DNA from: Planctomycetaceae bacterium
Lineage (GTDB): Bacteria; Planctomycetota; Planctomycetia; Pirellulales; Pirellulaceae
Direction: 5' to 3'
Length of the DNA stretch: 7,218 nucleotides
Assembly (NCBI GenBank): GCA_007129635.1
Contig: SKVE01000693.1
Span: forward strand, 1-7,218
Both the position numbers and the translations under genes were made by a program. The first letter of the stretch is position 1. Every line of letters begins with the position of its first letter. Below are positions 1 to 5,063 of the stretch, one piece after another. Under the pieces are notes generated by a model, which saw only the letters and a program-made list of their open reading frames with translations, was not told the DNA's origin and ran no database searches.

Positions 1-10
1 TCAGCATCAT
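1..10 (-). CDS. Start of a gene leaving the window on the left (5' end only)
   Basis: On the minus strand an AGGAG Shine-Dalgarno motif (15-19) is followed by two consecutive ATG codons at 8-10 and 5-7, then CTG. The second ATG gives the better spacing of 7 nt; the first gives only 4 nt. No more than three codons are inside the window, so the product cannot be named. The call rests on the strong ribosome binding site followed by start codons at the very edge. The gene would lie in the same direction as the DUF2617 gene, roughly 400 bp downstream of it. Confidence 0.5.
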
Positions 11-14
11 TCGT

Positions 15-19
15 CTCCT
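15..19 (-). promoter_or_regulatory. Shine-Dalgarno AGGAG of the left-edge gene
   Basis: AGGAG on the minus strand, followed by ACGA and then ATGATG. It is a perfect anti-16S match and favours the ATG at 5-7 as the start. Confidence 0.5.
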
Positions 20-88
20 AATTTGGGGTCAGGACTTGACTTACAACCTATCGAGCGCTCGCATTTCGTTTTGCGATGGTAAAAAAGC

Positions 89-117
89 ATGATAGCCAAA
101 AAGACAATGAGCGATAA
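89..117 (-). promoter_or_regulatory. Weak candidate promoter for the left-edge gene
   Basis: On the minus strand a TATCAT hexamer (89-94, 5 of 6 to the -10 consensus) lies 17 bp downstream of TTATCG (112-117, only 3 of 6 to -35). It sits in the most AT-rich stretch of the left intergenic region, about 80 bp upstream of the ATG. The -35 is poor, so this is only a candidate. Confidence 0.25.
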
Positions 118-300
118 GCCGTGACCTGATTCCACCTCTGTAACCGTTCACGGGTTCGGCAGAACATGAAGCGCGCCGTAGTCGGGAGGAAAGCCCCGGA
201 TCGGCGTCTGTTGGGTAGATGCGGGGTGAAAGCGCTGTTTGGCCTTGGACGCGTGCTTGATGGAGACGTGCGTTTTCTGAGGCATGACAGGGGGATTCAA

Positions 301-413
301 TGACGCTTCTGAGCGGTGGTTTGAGTCCCGTAGGGTCGGCAGGCTGTAGCCGGCGATGTGAGTCCCTGAGCGAGAAACCGCAGCACGAGGCCAGGTTCCT
401 GGCCGGGTGCTTA
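301..413 (-). repeat. Structured repeat-like intergenic element
   Basis: Read on the minus strand, the element contains the 8-bp word GGGACTCA twice, 37 bp apart (359-366 and 322-329). CGCTCAG also occurs twice (366-372 and 309-315). GCGGTTT (375-381) faces AAACC (318-322) and GCGG/CCGC pairs. Smaller stems are CCC-GTA-GGG (327-335) and GGC-TGTA-GCC (342-351). The right end is the long hairpin at 382-411. Such dense symmetry in non-coding DNA suggests a dispersed repeat or a structured RNA. The sequence resembles intergenic elements I associate with Rhodopirellula-type genomes, but that is memory, not a search. Confidence 0.35.
382..411 (-). terminator. Hairpin at the DUF2617 stop codon, possible terminator
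   Basis: Two stacked stems: AGCAC (382-386) pairs with GTGCT (407-411), and GGCCAGG (389-395) pairs with CCTGGCC (398-404), separated by a 2x2 internal loop. The apical loop is tiny, so the top pair probably opens. The outer stem begins inside the TAA stop of the DUF2617 gene. The sequence after it on the minus strand is GCGGTTTCTC, so there is no true U-tract. It may stop transcription weakly, protect the 3' end, or be the border of the repeat-like element. Confidence 0.4.
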
Positions 414-974
414 GCGCCGCGTGCCTTTGGACGTTTCCGGAATCCGGAACATCGATTGACTCTTGACGATGGCCAGGTCGTCTGGAAAAGTGTGAAAAGC
501 CTGGACCAGCATGCTGCGATTACGAGTCTCGATATTTACGTAACTGATCGCACCCATCGCCAAACGCCCGTTGGAATCGAAGGTGTGCAACAAACCGCGG
601 CGTTCGCATTCGCAGGCCAAGTGCTGCTGGAACATCCAAAAAATCGATGAATCCGCCGGTTCCAGTTGAAACGTGGTTTGATAGATCACTCCGCCGCGAC
701 AGTCGATCTGTTCGTTCCGGGCATCGCCCAATCGGTGGAACAACAGTCGCCGTCGCTTGGGCAGCGGATGATGCGCGGCGGTGGCGACTTCGGTCAGCGT
801 GAAACCCTGGTAGTTCCAGGTAATCACATGTCCCGCGCTGGTGATCTCGACCTTGGCCCAATAGTCGCCCCGCTCGATCCGTCGTGCTTTATACACCTGA
901 AACAATTCGGGGTGCAATGGGCGACCGTACAGTTGGAACGTCAATTCTGCCACTTTGGGTCTAAGGGTCAACAC
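411..974 (-). CDS. DUF2617 family protein (function unknown)
   Basis: A 187-residue soluble protein with no signal peptide or membrane segment. It matches what I know of the DUF2617 family, which is widespread in planctomycetes and has no established function. Typical stretches are RPKVAELTFQLYGRPLHPELF (residues 5-25), the ITSAGHVITW segment (44-53) and AFHTFPDDLAIVKSQSMF near the C-terminus (159-176). The GTG at 972-974 is chosen as start because AAGGA lies 8 nt upstream. The frame stays open to an ATG at 1082, but a consensus promoter at 1048-1076 lies inside that extension, so it should not be translated. The gene appears to be transcribed alone: a terminator lies upstream and a hairpin sits at its stop codon. 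Family assignment is from recognition; the role is unknown. Confidence 0.85.
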   Translation of the reverse strand: MLTLRPKVAELTFQLYGRPLHPELFQVYKARRIERGDYWAKVEITSAGHVITWNYQGFTLTEVATAAHHPLPKRRRLLFHRLGDARNEQIDCRGGVIYQTTFQLEPADSSIFWMFQQHLACECERRGLLHTFDSNGRLAMGAISYVNIETRNRSMLVQAFHTFPDDLAIVKSQSMFRIPETSKGTRR

Positions 975-1047
975 GCGTGTGGTCCTTGTCGATAGGATGA
1001 AGATCTGGCTGGATGAATTCAAGATGAATACCGTGAAGACAAGCCGC

Positions 1048-1076
1048 ATTATAGACGGCTCGTTTCGCCCAGACAA
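1048..1076 (-). promoter_or_regulatory. Sigma70-type promoter of the DUF2617 gene
   Basis: On the minus strand TTGTCT (1071-1076) is followed by a 17-bp spacer and a perfect TATAAT (1048-1053). Transcription would begin near 1040, leaving an untranslated leader of about 65 nt before the GTG start at 974. Its place, between the upstream cluster's terminator and the gene, is exactly where a promoter is expected. Confidence 0.85.
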
Positions 1077-1099
1077 AGCCACTTTGGCAAAACATCATG

Positions 1100-1131
1100 A
1101 AAAAAATCCGCCGGCCAGACATGCCGACGGA
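1100..1131 (-). terminator. Rho-independent terminator of the thyA-membrane protein-CPBP cluster
   Basis: On the minus strand a 9-bp stem, TCCGTCGGC (1123-1131) with GCCGGCGGA (1107-1115), contains a single G-U wobble and encloses a 7-nt loop. It is followed directly by seven T residues (1100-1106). It lies about 18 nt after the CPBP protease stop codon. This is a classic intrinsic terminator and marks the end of the upstream transcription unit. Confidence 0.92.
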
Positions 1132-1135
1132 TGCT

Positions 1136-1147
1136 GGCACCGGTGCC
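1136..1147. repeat. 12-bp perfect palindrome GGCACCGGTGCC
   Basis: A perfect 12-bp palindrome lies between the CPBP stop codon (1149-1151) and the terminator stem. In RNA it could form a small hairpin in front of the terminator, or it could be a binding site. It may simply strengthen termination or protect the mRNA end. Confidence 0.45.
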
Positions 1148-1148
1148 G

Positions 1149-1919
1149 TCAGTACAGCGTGTACAGATCGTAGATCGCGTGAGTGCCCACAGCGATGCCA
1201 AATCCCCGATACCAAAACAACAACGAAAAGAACACGCCTGCCGAGAAACGGAACAGAAAGCTGTACCAGGCGAAGGAATCGCCATACGGCATGCTGAAGG
1301 ACTGCCCAGCGATCACGACATCAAATTGGTAGTGGGCGGCAGAGAACAACAGGCTGACCGTCACCACGGCTGCAAACGTGCTGAGCCGCCGGGAGAGACC
1401 GGTCAGCCGAAAGGCTCCCAGCACTGCTGGCAGAAGCAGCAGCCGAAACAGCAGTTCTTCGTAGATTCCCGCGCCGACATAACCGACCATCAACGCCCAG
1501 AACCCGCCGTGCGCCGATGATGGGACGCTGGCTGCCGGGAGGATCGTGCTGAACAACGCTCGTTGACAGATCGCCAGCACCAGCAGCAGTAAACCGAAGA
1601 GCAGCGATTCGATCCACATCCCGTACAGCACGCGGCCCTGGAACCGCCAAGGTTGACCCGTAGCGTGATGCCACGCTAGCAAGGCCCCGCAGGTCAGTAT
1701 CGGCAACAAGAAGTATTGGCCGAATCCGATGAAGTCCAGCCAGGTGCGGAGCCAAACATCGGCCGCGTTTCGGAGCGCCAGCGGGCCGAGTGTCAATACG
1801 CCCACTTCGTAGAACAAGAGGAACGGCACCACAAACGCCAGGCTGGTCAGCGGCCGCGCCGATTCATGCCAATATTTGCCTGCCACGACCGTTGGCTTGG
1901 ATTGCTCGTTCCTTGACAT
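1149..1919 (-). CDS. CPBP family intramembrane metalloprotease (CAAX protease-like)
   Basis: A 256-residue polytopic membrane protein. The CPBP (ABI/Rce1-like) family signature is clear: EELLFR at residues 154-159 gives the EExxxR motif, followed by a histidine in FSAAH (H196) and a third motif with H247 and D251 (GTHAIYDL). These residues form the metal-binding active site inside the membrane in Rce1-type enzymes. Hydrophobic segments lie around residues 25-48, 68-84, 102-122, 140-152, 160-172, 181-195 and 222-246. The start is the ATG at 1917-1919; only a weak GTGAG precedes it. The upstream membrane-protein gene ends 4 bp before it, so the two are probably translated from one mRNA that ends at 1100-1131. 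The substrate is unknown. In bacteria the family includes bacteriocin-immunity proteins and peptide-processing enzymes, but nothing here points to a bacteriocin. Confidence 0.9.
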   Translation of the reverse strand: MSRNEQSKPTVVAGKYWHESARPLTSLAFVVPFLLFYEVGVLTLGPLALRNAADVWLRTWLDFIGFGQYFLLPILTCGALLAWHHATGQPWRFQGRVLYGMWIESLLFGLLLLVLAICQRALFSTILPAASVPSSAHGGFWALMVGYVGAGIYEELLFRLLLLPAVLGAFRLTGLSRRLSTFAAVVTVSLLFSAAHYQFDVVIAGQSFSMPYGDSFAWYSFLFRFSAGVFFSLLFWYRGFGIAVGTHAIYDLYTLY

Positions 1920-1923
1920 GTGC

Positions 1924-3132
1924 TCACGCGGCTCTGCGGGTCGATTCGCGGCGTTTCAGTTTCTTCTGGCGACGGCGTTCCGATTTGCTCAGCCCATCCA
2001 CGCTGTCTGACGGCTGGCTGATCTCGGCGGCCGATTCGAAATCCTGGCGGGAAGCCGTCGGCTCGTTGTCGATCGCATTCAAGCGGTCGTCCTCGTGGGC
2101 ATCCAGAGTCATCGCATCGGAAATCCGTTCGAGTCGCACGGGCTGAGCAGGAGGCTCGGGACTCTCGGCTGCCTGCTCTTCGGCCGCCGCTTCCTTCTTC
2201 AGTCGCGACTTCTTCTCTGGTCTTGGTGGTCGCGTCTTTTCGGCTGCCGTCTTCGCCTTTTGTCTGTTGGTCGTCTTTGCCTCGGGAAGCAGACCATGCG
2301 CATCCAGGTAGACGTACCGGCTGTACGACGCCACGGCCATCAAAATCATCAGGTGGCCCAGCATCGTCAAGCTGCTGATCGTCAATGCGGTCGGAAAGGT
2401 GAACAGTTCGTGGGGCGCCCAAAGGCCGATCACCAGTGACGACATCAGACTCAGCGATGCCAGCACCAACGATGTCCAGGCCGCGCGGCTCTCGCGAATC
2501 TCCAGCAACAACCGTAGGGCCACCAACAGCCATAGCACCGTCGGCAGGACCATCAGGACCGTCCGCGGTTCAAAAACAGCCATGACTTCCGAATGGGCCA
2601 CCGCCACGTACAACAGATCATGATGCAAGTGCGTGCCGACAGCCAACGATGCGATCAGCAGCAACGGAGATACCCAGACCCACACCCGGTATCGGCCCCG
2701 ATAATCGTCCGCACGATGGCGGCGCAACCGATAGATTTGAAAGCCCAAAACAGTCGCGGTCAGCAAGAACAGCGACGAAGACCAGGAAGCCAAACCGCCC
2801 GATCGCTCGACGTCCAACGAAGCAGCGGCGCAAAGCCAGTGATCGGCGGGCAAACGCTGGACGTGCCCGTACGAAGCTTGGATGCCGGCGGTCAGCAGCA
2901 AACCGCCGATCAGCAACAGGATCAGCGTCACGATCCGCTTAGGAACGATCGCGGTCAATGGTTGTAGATGATCGGCCGCAGCCTCTTCGCCGTACTTCCG
3001 ACCAGGCAAGCGGACCGTCGGACCTGCCTGGCCGCCAGACGACTCGGTGACTTCCTGCCCGGCGTGAAGATGTTCATCCATCAAGACTCGGCGACGTCGC
3101 TGATCGCATGCCGCGCTGCGTTGGATCGGCAT
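1924..3132 (-). CDS. Conserved-type multi-pass membrane protein with charged C-terminal tail (unknown function)
   Basis: A 402-residue protein I do not recognise by function. A hydrophilic N-terminus (1-65) is followed by about six membrane segments near residues 67-87, 113-134, 150-166, 191-210, 220-237 and 249-272. A charged, Lys/Glu/Pro-rich, probably disordered tail (280-402) closes with SKSERRRQKKLKRR. Histidines cluster after helix 3 (H168, H170, H171, H180), which could bind metal or haem, but no known motif is evident. ATG 3130-3132 is chosen because AGGAGA (3143-3148) lies 10 nt upstream. The reading frame stays open to 3462, but that would overlap thyA. A second possible start is ATG 3079-3081. 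It sits between thyA (148 bp upstream) and the CPBP protease (4 bp downstream), so it most likely shares their transcript. Confidence 0.75.
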   Translation of the reverse strand: MPIQRSAACDQRRRRVLMDEHLHAGQEVTESSGGQAGPTVRLPGRKYGEEAAADHLQPLTAIVPKRIVTLILLLIGGLLLTAGIQASYGHVQRLPADHWLCAAASLDVERSGGLASWSSSLFLLTATVLGFQIYRLRRHRADDYRGRYRVWVWVSPLLLIASLAVGTHLHHDLLYVAVAHSEVMAVFEPRTVLMVLPTVLWLLVALRLLLEIRESRAAWTSLVLASLSLMSSLVIGLWAPHELFTFPTALTISSLTMLGHLMILMAVASYSRYVYLDAHGLLPEAKTTNRQKAKTAAEKTRPPRPEKKSRLKKEAAAEEQAAESPEPPAQPVRLERISDAMTLDAHEDDRLNAIDNEPTASRQDFESAAEISQPSDSVDGLSKSERRRQKKLKRRESTRRAA

Positions 3133-3142
3133 TTCGTCGAAT

Positions 3143-3148
3143 TCTCCT
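3143..3148 (-). promoter_or_regulatory. Shine-Dalgarno AGGAGA of the membrane-protein gene
   Basis: AGGAGA on the minus strand lies 10 nt before the ATG at 3130-3132. It decides the start against the long open extension into thyA. Confidence 0.75.
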
Positions 3149-3244
3149 ATTCCAACATCTTGCTTCCCTGCTGCCCTAGTCAGTTTCGGCAAACTCGGGG
3201 ATTTTCTCCAATCTCTACCTGACATAACCCTTCGAGGAAACTGG

Positions 3245-3263
3245 GCTATTTGCGAGAAATAGC
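3245..3263 (-). other. Hairpin in the thyA-membrane gene spacer
   Basis: GCTATTT (3245-3251) and AAATAGC (3257-3263) form a perfect 7-bp stem with a 5-nt loop, 18 nt after the thyA stop. No T-run follows on the minus strand (CCCAGTTTCC), so it is not a good intrinsic terminator. It may reduce read-through or stabilise the thyA message. I see no clear promoter in the rest of this 148-bp spacer. Confidence 0.5.
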
Positions 3264-3280
3264 GGAAGTTTGCCGTCAAT

Positions 3281-4075
3281 TCATACGGCCACCTTCGCCG
3301 GGATGTGCGGGTAGGGGGCGTAGTTCTCCAGGCGAAAGTCCTCGTAGCGGAAGCCAAACAACGACGAGACCGCCGGGTTGATGTGCATGGTCGGCAACGG
3401 GCGTGGTTGTCGCTCGAGCTGCTTCCTCGCCTGGGCCAGGTGGTTCTGATAAAGGTGAGCATCGCCGAACGTGTGGATGAACTCGCCCGACCGCAGGCCC
3501 GTTACTTGGGCGATCATCATGGTCAGCAGCGCATAGGACGCGATATTGAACGGGACACCCAAAAAGACGTCCGCGCTGCGCTGATACAACTGGCATGAGA
3601 GTCGACCATCGGCCACGTAAAACTGGAACAGCACATGGCATGGCGGCAGAGCCATCTCGGACAATTGGCCGACGTTCCAAGCGGAAACGATCAGCCGCCG
3701 CGAGTCCGGATCGGTTTGAAGCTGGTCGATCAATCGCTGGATCTGATCGATCGAGGTTCCGTCAGCTCCGCTCCAAGACCGCCATTGCCGCCCATAGATG
3801 GGGCCCAGATCCCCGTCTTCATCCGCCCATTCGTCCCAGATCGTGACGCCATGCTGTTGCAGAGTTCGAACATTTGTGTCCCCGCTCAGAAACCATAACA
3901 ATTCGTGGATAATCGACCGCACGTGCAGCTTCTTGGTCGTCAGTAAGGGAAATCCGTCTGCCAGATCGAATCGCATCTGATAACCGAAGACGCTGAATGT
4001 ACCCGTCCCGGTGCGGTCGTGTTTTTCCACGCCGTGATCCAGAATGTGTTGCAGTAGATCCAAATAGGCTCGCAT
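3281..4075 (-). CDS. thyA: Thymidylate synthase (ThyA type)
   Basis: A cytosolic enzyme that methylates dUMP to dTMP, using 5,10-methylenetetrahydrofolate and releasing dihydrofolate. The 264 residues equal the length of E. coli ThyA and align without gaps by eye. Visible motifs are DRTGTGT with R21, [17 protein letters not shown], the DSRR arginines (about 126-127), the catalytic C146 in [14 protein letters not shown] with D169, N177, and HLYQNH (H207, Y209). E. coli has Cys at position 168 in QRSCD; this protein has Ala, outside the core catalytic set. The C-terminus PAKVAV resembles the APVAI end that closes the active site. The start is ATG 4073-4075; the frame is open to 4354, but the extra 93 residues have no ThyA similarity. 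No strong Shine-Dalgarno is visible. folA is not adjacent; the next gene encodes an unknown membrane protein. Confidence 0.98.
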   Translation of the reverse strand: MRAYLDLLQHILDHGVEKHDRTGTGTFSVFGYQMRFDLADGFPLLTTKKLHVRSIIHELLWFLSGDTNVRTLQQHGVTIWDEWADEDGDLGPIYGRQWRSWSGADGTSIDQIQRLIDQLQTDPDSRRLIVSAWNVGQLSEMALPPCHVLFQFYVADGRLSCQLYQRSADVFLGVPFNIASYALLTMMIAQVTGLRSGEFIHTFGDAHLYQNHLAQARKQLERQPRPLPTMHINPAVSSLFGFRYEDFRLENYAPYPHIPAKVAV

Positions 4076-4082
4076 AAATCGT

Positions 4083-4111
4083 CTTGTACCCGGATGCCGA
4101 TCGAGCGGCAA
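4083..4111 (-). promoter_or_regulatory. Weak candidate promoter immediately before thyA
   Basis: On the minus strand TTGCCG (4106-4111, 4 of 6) and TACAAG (4083-4088, 4 of 6) are spaced by 17 bp. The -10 ends only 7 nt before the ATG, so transcription would begin at or next to the start codon and give a nearly leaderless message. That would fit the missing Shine-Dalgarno. Both hexamers are weak. Confidence 0.25.
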
Positions 4112-4160
4112 GTGGTGGCGGCATGTTTTTCCGGATGCGAGCAACGTCGCTCGAACGATT

Positions 4161-4170
4161 TGACATGTCA
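4161..4170. repeat. Palindrome TGACATGTCA, possible operator
   Basis: A perfect 10-bp palindrome lies about 85 bp upstream of thyA and about 30 bp upstream of the candidate -35 of the divergent gene. Its position suits a regulator acting on either gene, but palindromes this short arise by chance. Confidence 0.3.
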
Positions 4171-4201
4171 GGGTTGACTTCGGGGAACTTGGATTTCTGC
4201 C

Positions 4202-4230
4202 TTGACGCGTTTGTGCGGAACTCGTAAACA
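4202..4230 (+). promoter_or_regulatory. Candidate promoter of the glycine-zipper gene
   Basis: TTGACG (4202-4207, 5 of 6 to the -35 consensus) is followed by a 17-bp spacer and TAAACA (4225-4230, 3 of 6 to -10). The start site would be near 4237, leaving a leader of about 145 nt. The good -35 and spacing support it; the -10 is weak. Confidence 0.35.
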
Positions 4231-4240
4231 CTCGCACTGC

Positions 4241-4253
4241 CAGATCTGATCTG
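4241..4253. repeat. Inverted repeat CAGATC-T-GATCTG, possible operator
   Basis: Two perfect 6-bp arms surround a single base. The site begins about 11 bp after the candidate -10, so it would overlap the predicted transcription start of the glycine-zipper gene, a usual repressor position. No regulator gene is nearby. Confidence 0.35.
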
Positions 4254-4381
4254 TTGCGATCCCAGGCCGGTTCAAGTCGACGATTCCGCTTGGCCGATAG
4301 CAGATAGGGATTCCTGCCGGCTGATCGAGAAGTTTCGGGACAGAGACTGAGCAACGTTTACTACTAAACAAGGGTGCCAAA

Positions 4382-5029
4382 ATGAGCACGAAATGGCTGC
4401 TGTTGGTGATCTGTATGATTCTCATGGCTTCGCCGTCGTTTGCCCAGTCGCCCTACCATCACCGCAACCAGGGTCTGACGATCGGAGCGTTGATGGGCGC
4501 GTTGACGGGTGCCGCGATCGGGGAAAACAACAATAAACCGCTGGCGGGTGCCGCGATCGGCACGGCGGTCGGTGCCTTGGCCGGGGCGGCGATCGGGGAT
4601 TCGGTCGACCACGATGTCGCGCGACAACAGGCCTACCGGCAGCAGTACCATCACCACGTCGTGTCCCAAGCCGTCTCGGCCGATCAGGTGATCCATCTGA
4701 CTCGAGCCGGTGTGAGCGACAGTGTGATTGTGACGCAGATCCATACGCACGGGATCGCGTACCGTCTGCAGCCGAACGATCTGATCATCATGAAGCAATC
4801 CGGGGTCAGCGATGTGGTCATCCAGTCCATGCAGACCGCTCGGTTGGCCGGGGCGTCCATACCCGCTCCCGCGCCCGTGTATCGCGATCGGGTCATTGTG
4901 CAAGAGCACTACTACGTGGCGCCACGCTACGGCCATCCTGTTTACGGGCCTTACTACCGACCGTATCCGCACCCCCGGCATCATGCGCCTCGGACCTCGG
5001 TCCACTGGGGCATCAGTGTAGGCCGTTAG
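4382..5029 (+). CDS. Exported glycine-zipper protein with two AGVSD-type repeats
   Basis: A 215-residue protein with a clear signal peptide (residues 1-21, cleavage after PSFA). A glycine-zipper region (31-72) has three copies of the L(T/A)GAAIG unit, at 41-47, 54-60 and 66-72. A central part holds two related 22-residue units at 99-120 and 130-151, each containing GVSD(S/V)VI. The tail (165-205) is rich in Tyr, Pro and His. Glycine-zipper proteins usually associate with the outer membrane or periplasm; the molecular function of this one is unknown. ATG 4382 is preceded by AAGGG at a good distance of 7 nt. A 16-bp DNA word is repeated exactly at 4506-4521 and 4545-4560, evidence that the zipper grew by duplication. 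It is not a lipoprotein: Cys11 is not in a lipobox. It converges on the glycerate kinase gene with 34 bp between the stop codons. Confidence 0.88.
   Translation: MSTKWLLLVICMILMASPSFAQSPYHHRNQGLTIGALMGALTGAAIGENNNKPLAGAAIGTAVGALAGAAIGDSVDHDVARQQAYRQQYHHHVVSQAVSADQVIHLTRAGVSDSVIVTQIHTHGIAYRLQPNDLIIMKQSGVSDVVIQSMQTARLAGASIPAPAPVYRDRVIVQEHYYVAPRYGHPVYGPYYRPYPHPRHHAPRTSVHWGISVGR
4506..4560 (+). repeat. Direct repeat inside the glycine-zipper coding region
   Basis: CGGGTGCCGCGATCGG occurs exactly at 4506-4521 and 4545-4560, a 39-bp period corresponding to 13 residues. A third, diverged unit follows near 4587-4600. It encodes the GAAIG zipper units. Confidence 0.8.
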
Positions 5030-5063
5030 CAATACACTTAGACGGAATCATCGCGCGGAAACA
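5030..5063. other. Convergent spacer without a clear terminator
   Basis: Only 34 bp separate the two facing stop codons. GTTAGC (5025-5030) and GCTAAC (5070-5075) are complementary but 39 nt apart, and there is no T-run. I see no convincing intrinsic terminator for either gene. Confidence 0.5.

Larger units (their letters stand above)
11..410. other. Intergenic region without a convincing gene
   Basis: This stretch separates the DUF2617 gene from the left-edge gene. It holds the ribosome binding site and possible promoter of the left-edge gene, a perfect 10-bp palindrome CGAGCGCTCG (52-61), and the structured repeat-like element at 301-413. Two 45-codon reading frames face each other: plus 166-303 and minus 148-285. 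The minus one begins MPQKTHVSIK and ends HVLPNP. It has a plausible amino-acid mix, and its frame stays open upstream as far as the DUF2617 stop, but neither frame has a Shine-Dalgarno sequence. I treat both as unproven. Confidence 0.6.
4076..4381. other. Divergent intergenic region, thyA / glycine-zipper gene
   Basis: This 306-bp region must hold the promoters of both divergent genes. It contains a possible thyA promoter (4083-4111), a possible promoter for the plus-strand gene (4202-4230), a perfect 10-bp palindrome TGACATGTCA (4161-4170) and a near-palindrome with arms CAGATC and GATCTG (4241-4253). The plus-strand gene also has an AAGGG ribosome binding site here. I see no coding sequence of its own. 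Confidence 0.6.

Noticed and set aside
141..165. A GGTTCG word near a small stem, reminiscent of a tRNA T-arm
   Set aside because: No acceptor stem, anticodon arm or cloverleaf can be drawn around it.
300..650. A 116-codon plus-strand frame
   Set aside because: It runs antisense into the DUF2617 gene and has no ribosome binding site or recognisable domain.
3133..3462. A 110-residue extension of the membrane-protein frame into thyA
   Set aside because: It overlaps the thyA coding end by about 180 bp in another frame, and AGGAGA marks the start at 3132.
4076..4354. A 93-residue N-terminal extension of thyA
   Set aside because: The protein from ATG 4075 has exactly the E. coli ThyA length; the extension shows no similarity and would fill the divergent promoter region.
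4364..5032. A 222-codon minus-strand frame mirroring the glycine-zipper gene
   Set aside because: The plus strand has a signal peptide, zipper repeats and a good ribosome binding site; the minus frame is rich in Arg, Asp, Gly and His with no domain.
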